Shown here piece by piece: positions 1 through 5,512 of a stretch of DNA of 9,826 nucleotides; the first letter of the stretch is position 1; every line of letters begins with the position of its first letter. The translations under genes and the position numbers were made by a program. Under the pieces are notes generated by a model. That model was not told the origin of the DNA and ran no database searches. It saw only the letters and a program-made list of their open reading frames with translations. The stretch covers positions 1 to 9,826 of the forward strand of contig JASIGD010000316.1 in NCBI GenBank assembly GCA_030045295.1. The letters run 5' to 3'. The DNA comes from Streptosporangiaceae bacterium. GTDB taxonomy: Bacteria; Actinomycetota; Actinomycetes; Streptosporangiales; Streptosporangiaceae.

Positions 1-194
1 TCGCCTGCGGCGTGGAACTGCTCTTCGTCGACCAGACCGACCTCAAAGGCCCCCTGGTCAACGCCCTCGGCGGCGCCGACATCTCCTGGATCGTCGGCGG
101 CGTCGTCGCCGCCGCCGGCTACCTCATCGCCGTCCGCATCGCCGGCCGCGGCGCCCAGCTACCCGCCACCCAGCTCACCGGAGCCAGCAGGTAG
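1..194 (+). CDS. NCS1-family permease, C-terminal fragment
   Basis: Partial gene that enters from the left edge; the frame runs from base 3 to a TAG stop at 192-194. About 64 residues are visible. They contain a GGADISWIVG stretch followed by a hydrophobic helix (VVAAAGYLIAV) and a short polar tail. The pattern of a G-x-D-[IL]-S-W turn before the last transmembrane helix is typical of the nucleobase:cation symporter-1 family (cytosine, allantoin, uracil and hydantoin permeases), which are 12-helix inner-membrane transporters driven by H+ or Na+. The substrate cannot be read from this fragment. The gene converges on the ammonia-lyase homologue, and enzymes acting on nitrogenous small molecules lie nearby, which suits an NCS1 carrier. 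Family assignment is from remembered motif similarity. Confidence 0.65.
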   Translation, partial: ACGVELLFVDQTDLKGPLVNALGGADISWIVGGVVAAAGYLIAVRIAGRGAQLPATQLTGASR

Positions 195-195
195 G

Positions 196-239
196 CCCGG
201 GGCAGCCCGGCCGACCCCTCGGCTGGCCGATGTCCCGGG
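196..239. terminator. Two-tier hairpin, likely bidirectional terminator
   Basis: The 45-base gap between the convergent permease and ammonia-lyase homologue is almost entirely one structure. The outer stem pairs 196-204 with 231-239 (nine pairs, one G-U). The inner stem pairs 207-214 with 219-226 (eight pairs, one G-U) around a CCCC loop. There is no clear U-tract, which is common in actinomycetes. The position between two stop codons and the dyad symmetry suggest termination from both sides. Confidence 0.6.
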
Positions 240-1718
240 TCAGGCGTACGTTCCGGCCTCGTCAGCCGGGGGGCAGCCTGCCTGGATCAAACGCTCGATA
301 TCGTCGCCGAACGGCCGGTCGCCGCTGATCGGGCCGATCAGTCCGGCCAGCCAGTCCAGCAGCGGTCGGCATCCCGGTGGCGTCGGGCGTCCGGACAGCG
401 CGGCGGCCTGATAGCCGACCAGCAGCTCGCAGGCCGTGACCGCGCGAGCGTGGCGCAACGCGGCGGAGAGCTTCTCGGCAGCTTCCCAGGCAAAGGACTG
501 CACGTCCTCCTGGCCGCCGGACGTCTCGATCAGGCCGACCGCGGTGGCGACCGCAAGGCGCCGCATGGCATGGACCTCGCCGGCCGCCCGTTTGTGGACG
601 GGCGCAAGGCCGGCTTCGGGACCCGGCTCACGGGCGAGCTGCGCGGGCAGACCCGTAACCGCGGGATCCATCAGCCGGTGGATGCGCGCCGCTGCCACCT
701 CCGCCGCATGGCAGAACGCCGCGGTGAGCTGGTCGAAATGCGCGGATAGGTCAATTCCGTGGAACCCGGCAGTACCGGTGAATCGTCCGCCGAGCCAGGC
801 GGGAGAATCGGTGACCCCGGTCAGGGACCGATGGGCGGCCGCCTCCAGCTGGGCGGCAGCCCGGAGTACCTGGGCCAGCACCGGGCCGGCGACCCTGAAC
901 GACACCGGCGCCTGCAGCGACCGCGGCGACGGGTCATCGCCCGCGGCCGCGCGGAGCCGCCCGAGCACCGCAGCAAGAATCTCATCGCCGCGCCCGCATG
1001 CGGCGCGGTAGGGATCGCGCGGCGCCCTGGCCGCGGCGATAGACAGCGCCGCGGCCGCCTCCATGAGCGAGGTAAGCGCCGCAGCCTCGCCGAGGCGCAG
1101 CGCGCACAGGCCGGTGGCCCCGGGTACGCCCTGGATCAAGGCGATGCCCTCCTTGGGACCGAGGCGGAATTCGCTCAGCCCACGGTTCCGCAGTGCCTGC
1201 CTTGCGGGCCGCAGGCCGCCGTCTGGCTCGAGCACCTGGCCGATGCCCGCGATAGGCCCGAACGCATGCGCCAGCTGCATGATCTCGCCCGCCGACCCCG
1301 CACCGGTGCGGGGGACCGCGGGGACGATGCGGTGGTCAAGGAAATCGGCGAGCCGCTGGCACAGCCCGCCGGACACGGCGGCATCGCCGGTCAGGAACGT
1401 CAGCAGCCTGACGGTGATGATCGCCCGGACCTCGAATGGGTCGAGCCACGGCGGACCGCCTGTGGCCCGCGCCAGAAGCAGGTTGCGCTGCTGGGAAATC
1501 TGCTGCTGTTCGGTCAGCCGGACTGAGGAAAGAGCTCCCATGCCGGTGTTCACGCCGTACACCGGCAGCCCGTCGCGCAGCGCCCGCCGGGCCTGCCGGC
1601 AGCGCTGCTGAGCCGCCGCGAGCAGGCCTGGCCCGATGCTGACGCGCTGGCCGGCGGCGACGGCCCGGATGAGCCCGAGATCCGGATCGCCGACCTGGGT
1701 GATGGTGACGGTGGACAT
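240..1718 (-). CDS. Ammonia-lyase (HAL/PAL) fold protein with non-canonical SAG triad
   Basis: 492 aa from the ATG at 1718 (a GTG lies immediately upstream at 1721), close to the ~500 aa usual for histidine/phenylalanine ammonia-lyases. These enzymes use a methylidene-imidazolone (MIO) made from Ala-Ser-Gly to eliminate ammonia from aromatic amino acids. Family landmarks are clear: YGVNTGMG near residue 54, KEGIALI near 190, DPY at 235-237, GFHG at 318-321 and QED at 403-405. However, the MIO triad aligns to Ser-Ala-Gly (142-144, in GSAGEIMQLAH), the His of LSHAAG is Arg84, the Asn of ALINGT is Gln196, and the Arg after DPYxx is Ala. So the fold is certain but classical lyase chemistry is not; it could be an aminomutase-like, pseudo-enzyme or differently modified relative. 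The upstream gene's TAA abuts the GTG-ATG, and no strong Shine-Dalgarno is visible, which implies translational coupling. Confidence 0.85.
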   Translation of the reverse strand: MSTVTITQVGDPDLGLIRAVAAGQRVSIGPGLLAAAQQRCRQARRALRDGLPVYGVNTGMGALSSVRLTEQQQISQQRNLLLARATGGPPWLDPFEVRAIITVRLLTFLTGDAAVSGGLCQRLADFLDHRIVPAVPRTGAGSAGEIMQLAHAFGPIAGIGQVLEPDGGLRPARQALRNRGLSEFRLGPKEGIALIQGVPGATGLCALRLGEAAALTSLMEAAAALSIAAARAPRDPYRAACGRGDEILAAVLGRLRAAAGDDPSPRSLQAPVSFRVAGPVLAQVLRAAAQLEAAAHRSLTGVTDSPAWLGGRFTGTAGFHGIDLSAHFDQLTAAFCHAAEVAAARIHRLMDPAVTGLPAQLAREPGPEAGLAPVHKRAAGEVHAMRRLAVATAVGLIETSGGQEDVQSFAWEAAEKLSAALRHARAVTACELLVGYQAAALSGRPTPPGCRPLLDWLAGLIGPISGDRPFGDDIERLIQAGCPPADEAGTYA

Positions 1719-1721
1719 CAC

Positions 1722-2786
1722 TTAGCGGTACCGGAGCATCGTCCCGGCGCCCTGCTGCTCCGCCCGGCGCAAGATGGCCAGGCCGACCGCGATGTCGAGG
1801 ATGGCCAGCCCGCGGTGCCAGAACAGGATCCGCTCATCGGGGCGTTCGCGGCCCGGCATCCGGCCGGTGACGATCTGGCCCAGCTCGGCGTAGAGCGAGG
1901 CAGCCGACAGACGCCCGGTGTCGACATGGCGGCGCAGCGCGCCGAACCGTCCTGACTGCGCCTCGCGCCAGTCGTCCACCACCACCTTGTCCATCACGTC
2001 GAGCAGGTCGAGCTCCACCGCGCTGACCGTGCCGTACGGGACCACGAAGGCACCGGGCTTGACCGAGCCGGTGCGCAGCAGCGGCTCGGGCGCGGTGAGC
2101 CGCGACGCCTCGACCAAGATGTCGGCGCCGTCGAAGGCCTCCTCGGCGGTCGACGTCACCCGGACGGGGGTGCTGGTGACCGCGGCCAGCTGCTGCGCGA
2201 ACGCCTCACGGGACTCGGGCCGACGGCTCGCGATCCGGATCTCGTCTAGGTCGAACATCTCATCCAGCAGCACCACGTTCCAGAACGCGGTCCCGCGGGC
2301 CCCGACGTGGCCGAGCACGCGGGAATCGCGCCGGGCCAGGTAGCGGGCGCCCACGGCGGTCATGGCGCCCGTCCGGCAGGCCGTAATCATGGTGGCGTCC
2401 ATGACCGCCAGCGGGGCACCCGTCTGCGGATCGAACAGCATCAGCAGCCCGAGTTCGCTGGGCAGCCCGGCGGCATAGTTCGCCACGAAGTCGCCGACCA
2501 CCTTGACGCCGCTGGCGTACCGCCCCGGCAGATGCCCGCGGAGCACGTTGAAATGACCGGCGCCGTCGTTGTCCGGGATCAGGTGCACCCTCGGCTCGGC
2601 GACAGCGCGCCCGTCGCCGTGCGCGCGTACGGCGTCCTCCGCTGCCGCAACTATCTCAGCGTGGGAGATGCCGAGCACGTCTATGTCCGGCCCGGACAGG
2701 AAGCGAAGCCACAATTGCGCGCCAGTCGATCTCGGCGAGGGCGGGCCGCCGAGAGACGACGTACCTGCCGGGGGCAACGAGTTCAC
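1722..2786 (-). CDS. Ornithine cyclodeaminase / mu-crystallin family protein
   Basis: 354 aa from a GTG at 2786. I chose this start because AGGAAGGG sits eight bases upstream, and residues upstream of it look like untranslated leader; a longer ATG frame begins at 2891. The family contains NAD(P)-dependent cyclodeaminases, imine reductases and amino-acid dehydrogenases. Visible landmarks are VKVVGDF (Lys95) and ACRTGA (Arg138), matching the substrate-binding Lys and Arg, and a Rossmann segment VLGHVGARGTA at 157-167. The usual GAGxQA loop reads GARGTA, and the catalytic Asp region of ornithine cyclodeaminase (GGDCPG) reads YGTVSA, so simple ornithine cyclization is unlikely. The GAPLA, ARxDSRV and PGRxxxDE segments resemble, from memory, the clade named tyramine oxidase subunit B, whose role is poorly known. 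It lies 5' of, and abuts, the ammonia-lyase homologue, so the two probably form an operon. Confidence 0.85.
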   Translation of the reverse strand: MNSLPPAGTSSLGGPPSPRSTGAQLWLRFLSGPDIDVLGISHAEIVAAAEDAVRAHGDGRAVAEPRVHLIPDNDGAGHFNVLRGHLPGRYASGVKVVGDFVANYAAGLPSELGLLMLFDPQTGAPLAVMDATMITACRTGAMTAVGARYLARRDSRVLGHVGARGTAFWNVVLLDEMFDLDEIRIASRRPESREAFAQQLAAVTSTPVRVTSTAEEAFDGADILVEASRLTAPEPLLRTGSVKPGAFVVPYGTVSAVELDLLDVMDKVVVDDWREAQSGRFGALRRHVDTGRLSAASLYAELGQIVTGRMPGRERPDERILFWHRGLAILDIAVGLAILRRAEQQGAGTMLRYR

Positions 2787-2829
2787 GTCACGGTTTCCCT
2801 TCCTCGCGACCGGCCCGGTGGTACCTCGA

Positions 2830-2847
2830 TCGGGGCTGCCACCCCGA
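2830..2847 (-). promoter_or_regulatory. Small hairpin in the leader of the cyclodeaminase-like gene
   Basis: Bases 2830-2835 and 2842-2847 form a six-pair GC-rich stem with a six-base loop, about 45 bp upstream of the GTG start. A ten-base dyad, GGATAAATCC, follows at 2856-2865. The 208-bp gap from the DD-peptidase stop (2995) to the 2786 start otherwise shows no recognisable promoter, so either read-through from the DD-peptidase or a promoter I cannot see drives the operon. Confidence 0.25.
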
Positions 2848-2994
2848 GCCGTTCGGGATAAATCCTCCGGGCTCGGACGGCCGCCTTGCACGGCGGAACC
2901 ACGACGCTGCGGCGGACACCCCCAGGGTAGGCGAGCCCCGGGGAAACCGGAGGAAAGTGGGCGTGGTCGGGCCCGTCCGCGTGCCGCCTTTTGC

Positions 2995-4002
2995 TCAGAA
3001 GTGGCTGAAGCCCCAGTTCAGGACGCGGGTGGCGACCGGGCCGGTGACGGTGATGTCGTCGCCGGGGGTACCCAGCGTCACCCCGATCAAGGTCAGGCCG
3101 TTCCGGGTCGCCTCGAACAGCAGGCAGTTGCCGGCCGCCCGGGTGTCGCCGGTCTTGATCCCGGTGGCGCCGGGGTAGGCGCCGATCAGCGGGTTGGTGT
3201 TCTGCCACAGGTAGCCGTGGTGGCCGTCGCCCGCCGGGAGCCAGTAGCTGGCCTGACCGACGATCGTGCGGAACACCGGGTAGCTCATGGCCTCCCGGCC
3301 CAGCGCGATCAGGTTCGCCGGGGTCGACCAGGTGGAGTACTCGCTCGGCCACGGCATGCCGTCGAAGTTCGAGAAGTGCGTGCCGGTCAGGCCGAGCCTT
3401 CGGGCTTCGGTATTCATCTTGGCGATGAACGCGCCGATTCCCGGGCCGTAGGCCTGCGCGAGGGTATAGGCGGCGTCGCAGCCGGACGGCAGCAGCAGCG
3501 CCTCGAGCAGCTCCCGCGCGGTCAGCCGGTCGCCTACGATCAGGCCCGCGGTGCTCGGCCCGTCCTGGCTGTCCAGGTAGGCGATGACCGACTCAGGCAC
3601 CGTGATCTCTCGGTTCAGGTCACCGGCCTGGATCACCACCAGGGCCGTCATGACCTTCACGATGCTGCCGATCGGCCGTTCGGTGTCAAGGCCGACACTC
3701 CACAAGACCCGGCCGGTGGCCGCGTTGGCCAAGGCGGCGCCCGTCACCGGGATGCCGGCCGGGCCGGCCGGCACGGCGGACGCGGCCTGCCTGGCCGAGT
3801 CGGCCTGCGTTCCCGCAGCGGCTCCCGGGATCGAGGCGGCCTCCGTGACGGAGCTGGCCTGGCCGGACGGGTGGACCTGCGGAGCCAGGCGCGGATGCAT
3901 GCCGCTGGCGTGGGCCAGCAGCACGGCGGTGCCCGCTACCGGCAAAGCAATCATGACGGCAACGAGAACCTGGACTGCATGCCGGGGCGATAGAATACGC
4001 AC
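2995..4002 (-). CDS. Secreted D-Ala-D-Ala carboxypeptidase/transpeptidase, S11 family, K15-like SGC type
   Basis: 335 aa. It trims or cross-links the D-Ala-D-Ala ends of peptidoglycan peptides outside the membrane. Residues 9-31 are a hydrophobic signal segment ending near AHA, followed by a Pro/Ala/Ser-rich linker to about residue 83 and then the penicillin-binding domain. The three active-site motifs are in order: SIVK (Ser113, Lys116), SGC (173-175) and KTG (283-285). Most S11 enzymes have SGN; the Cys variant is that of the Streptomyces K15 DD-transpeptidase, so this is a family subtype rather than a defect. Expected HFSNFDGM and YPGATGIKTG segments are present. The start is GTG at 4002, chosen because a TATAAT box lies six bases upstream, which suggests a leaderless mRNA. 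A secreted house-keeping function is likely; linkage to the downstream operon may be only positional. Confidence 0.92.
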   Translation of the reverse strand: MRILSPRHAVQVLVAVMIALPVAGTAVLLAHASGMHPRLAPQVHPSGQASSVTEAASIPGAAAGTQADSARQAASAVPAGPAGIPVTGAALANAATGRVLWSVGLDTERPIGSIVKVMTALVVIQAGDLNREITVPESVIAYLDSQDGPSTAGLIVGDRLTARELLEALLLPSGCDAAYTLAQAYGPGIGAFIAKMNTEARRLGLTGTHFSNFDGMPWPSEYSTWSTPANLIALGREAMSYPVFRTIVGQASYWLPAGDGHHGYLWQNTNPLIGAYPGATGIKTGDTRAAGNCLLFEATRNGLTLIGVTLGTPGDDITVTGPVATRVLNWGFSHF

Positions 4003-4008
4003 ATAAAA

Positions 4009-4014
4009 ATTATA
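4009..4014 (-). promoter_or_regulatory. TATAAT -10 box for a leaderless transcript
   Basis: On the minus strand a perfect TATAAT (4014 to 4009) sits in the only markedly AT-rich patch of the window and is followed by exactly six bases before the GTG of the DD-peptidase. With the last base of the -10 at -7, transcription would begin on the G of GTG. No Shine-Dalgarno is present between them. A convincing -35 is not visible; the corresponding bases read roughly TGGCTC at 17-19 bp spacing. Leaderless GTG mRNAs are common in actinobacteria. Confidence 0.6.
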
Positions 4015-4192
4015 AACTCGAAATCATCAGCGAGCCAGCTCCCGGAGGAAGGGAACCATCGCGCGATCGCCGGAGCACACCATGACGACCGTGCCGGTGG
4101 CTGGTGCGGACGCCCGCTGCGCCGCTCCCTTGTGTTTCCCCCTGAGCCCCCGGTGTCTCCCCCGGCCCCTTTTCCCGAGGCTGGAGACCTAG

Positions 4193-4215
4193 CGCCGGCG
4201 AACCGTTCGCCGGCG
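4193..4215 (+). promoter_or_regulatory. Strong hairpin in the 5' leader of the small membrane protein gene
   Basis: A perfect ten-pair inverted repeat (CGCCGGCGAA and its complement) with a CCG loop ends ten bases before the GGAGGTGA ribosome site of the gene at 4239. No plus-strand gene reads into it, so it is better explained as an mRNA leader structure (stability or attenuation) or a DNA operator than as a terminator for an upstream gene. Confidence 0.5.
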
Positions 4216-4238
4216 TGCTCTCCTTGGAGGTGAGAGAC

Positions 4239-4454
4239 ATGGCCTGGTTCTGGCTGAACATCCCGCTCTGTGCCCTGATTTTCAGTGCCGTCTGCGGCAT
4301 CCCGCTGTGGCTGGTGATCAAGCACCCGGACGCGGACGCGCTGCCGATCGGCGGGAGCGACGCCCTCCCGCAGGTCCGCCCGGTGGTGCTTGCCGCGCCG
4401 ACCACGATGGCGCGCCCCGCCCTCGCCGCGTCGGCCGAGCGCGAAGCGGCGTGA
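4239..4454 (+). CDS. Small single-helix membrane protein, unknown function
   Basis: 71 aa from the ATG at 4239, which has a near-perfect GGAGGTGA six bases upstream; this start is preferred over in-frame codons further up (4215) that lie inside the hairpin. Residues 4-27 (starting FWLNIPLCAL) form one hydrophobic helix beginning right at the N-terminus, followed by KHPD and a Pro/Ala-rich tail of about 40 residues that is probably cytoplasmic. There are two cysteines in the helix. Short proteins of this plan (aromatic start, helix, KHPD turn) occur widely in actinomycetes, but no function is known to me. Transcribed divergently from the DD-peptidase; stop TGA. Confidence 0.7.
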   Translation: MAWFWLNIPLCALIFSAVCGIPLWLVIKHPDADALPIGGSDALPQVRPVVLAAPTTMARPALAASAEREAA

Positions 4455-4795
4455 GCGCTCGCGTCGTCGTCTACCCCCGGCCGCTTAAGGCACGGGGCCT
4501 GACGGCCCCGGTCGCCAGGCGGCGCACGCGGCGCAGCAGGTTCACGGTCGGCTCGACGGCGGCCGGGCACAAACCAGCCTGGCCGCTGGCCGCCAACGCC
4601 GACGGCCCAGGCTCGGACGCCACGGGCTCAGGCTAAACCGAAGGGTCGCATCAGCGACATTGTCCCTTCCAGGGGGCACGGTGGCAAGACAGGCCCGGGA
4701 TCGCGCGGCCCCGGCGGCGGCCGATTCGACTCGCAGCGGTCGGCGGCAGCACACTGTCACCAGACGGCCCCTTACCACCCGGAAGGGAGTAGGCG
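4455..4795. other. Intergenic region before the thioredoxin-fold gene
   Basis: 341 bp without a convincing gene. It holds a terminator-like hairpin at 4493-4510. A second inverted repeat pairs GGCGGCC near 4558 with GGCCGCC near 4588. A G-U containing hairpin sits at 4661-4678 (TGTCCC, TCC, GGGGGCA). The ribosome site GGAAGGGAG is at 4781-4789. No clear -10/-35 pair was seen. Open frames crossing this stretch lack ribosome sites and family resemblance. Confidence 0.4.
4493..4510 (+). terminator. Hairpin downstream of the small membrane protein
   Basis: Seven GC pairs (4493-4499 with 4504-4510) close a TGAC tetraloop, 39 bases after the TGA stop. No U-tract follows. Likely the transcription end of the small gene. 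Confidence 0.5.
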
Positions 4796-5386
4796 ATGGA
4801 AACGATCTCGTGGCGGCCTGCCGACCTGGACGCCGCCCGCCAAGAGGCAGAACAGGCCGGGACACTGGTGCTCGTGGACTTCTTCTCCCCCACTTGAGGC
4901 GGCTGCGCGGCGCTGAAGAACGTCAGCTACCGCGAGGCGGCGGTCGTCGCCACGATCACCGAGAACTTCGTGCCGGTGCAGATCGACACCACCGACGAGG
5001 CCAACGCGCCGCTGGTCGAGCGCTTCCGCCAGATCTGGACGCCGGACCTGCGCGTCCTTGGCCCGGATGGCTTTGAATACGACGCCTGGCAGGGATACTG
5101 GCCGCCTGCCGAGTTCACCGCCAGGCTCCTGCTCGGACGGGCCCGCGCCCTCGCCCGGCAGCACCGCGACCTGGATGCCGAGCTGGCGTACGACGAGGTC
5201 CTGCGCCGTTTCCCGCGCACCTACGCCGCGCCCGAGGCGGCCTACTGGCGAGCCGTATGCCGCTACCGGCGGACCCACCGGCCCGATGACCTGATCGGAC
5301 GCTGGAAGCGCACTCTGCAAACCCGGTATCCGGACAGCCAGTGGCGCACCGCGCAATCCTGGTCCGAACCCCCGCTGCGCGAATAA
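4796..5386 (+). CDS. Thioredoxin-fold protein with in-frame TGA; probable selenoprotein (UxxC)
   Basis: 196 codons from the ATG at 4796 (AAGGGAG six bases upstream) to TAA, if the TGA at 4895-4897 (codon 34) is read through. Before it comes the first helix and strand of a thioredoxin fold ending LVLVDFFSPT (24-33); after it come GGCAALKNVSYREA, NFVPVQID (57-64) and the cis-Pro loop IWTPDLRVL (80-88, Pro83). The TGA thus replaces the first Cys of a CxxC redox motif, giving U34-G-G-C37. Residues 110-190 are helical and TPR-like (an AYDEVLRRFP segment, then RYPDSQW), as in bacterial thioredoxin-TPR proteins of about 200 aa. No signal peptide, so cytoplasmic thiol redox work is expected. A SECIS-like stem begins 8 nt after the TGA. 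Alternatives are a nonsense mutation of a Cys codon or a sequencing error. Standard callers would report only a fragment starting near the GTG at 4970. Confidence 0.82.
4895..4934 (+). promoter_or_regulatory. Candidate bacterial SECIS element with its TGA
   Basis: After the TGA (4895-4897), 4906-4910 (CGCGG) pairs with 4930-4934 (CCGCG), and 4912-4916 (GCTGA) pairs with 4923-4927 (TCAGC). A one-base/two-base internal bulge (C4911; T4928, A4929) separates the two stems. The apical loop is AGAACG (4917-4922), with G at its second position, 19 nt after the TGA. Known bacterial SECIS elements lie just 3' of the UGA within the coding region, with a small apical loop bearing a G near its 5' end at roughly 16-37 nt; this fits. 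SelB would bind it to deliver selenocysteyl-tRNA. No folding energy was computed. Confidence 0.65.
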
Positions 5387-5410
5387 CCACTCGTCGCCCG
5401 CCGTCAAGAC

Positions 5411-5423
5411 GCCCCTCCGGGGC
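5411..5423 (+). terminator. Weak hairpin after the thioredoxin-fold gene
   Basis: Five GC pairs (GCCCC with GGGGC) around a TCC loop, 24 bases after the TAA and in the space between convergent genes. Short and without a U-tract. Confidence 0.3.
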
Positions 5424-5512
5424 AGGGCGCGGCCGCTGGCGGCGTACCGGGACCACTTCGGCATCGTGCCGAGCCGGGTGCCGGACGACCCGGCCGCGCA
5501 GCCGGGCCCGGT

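Noticed and set aside
436..1611. Plus-strand open frames of 99-255 codons within the ammonia-lyase gene
   Set aside because: Antisense or shifted shadows of a gene with full-length family similarity; no ribosome sites or domains.
2569..3993. 474-codon plus-strand open frame
   Set aside because: It lies antisense to the DD-peptidase and the start of the cyclodeaminase-like gene, both with clear family motifs. Its low-complexity Arg/Gly composition is what GC-rich antisense frames give.
4193..4215. Hairpin as a terminator
   Set aside because: No plus-strand gene lies upstream to terminate, since the neighbour is transcribed away; a leader structure fits better.
4895..4897. TGA as the mark of a plain pseudogene
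   Set aside because: Not fully excluded, but only one lesion exists, it hits precisely the redox Cys position, the rest is intact and a SECIS-like stem follows.
4660..5076. 138-codon plus frame overlapping the thioredoxin-fold gene
   Set aside because: Different frame, Arg/Gly/Asp-rich, no ribosome site; a shadow.
4772..5464. 230-codon minus-strand open frame over the thioredoxin-fold gene
   Set aside because: A gene caller stopped by the TGA might choose it, but it has no recognisable motif, while the plus strand shows a thioredoxin fold through the TGA.
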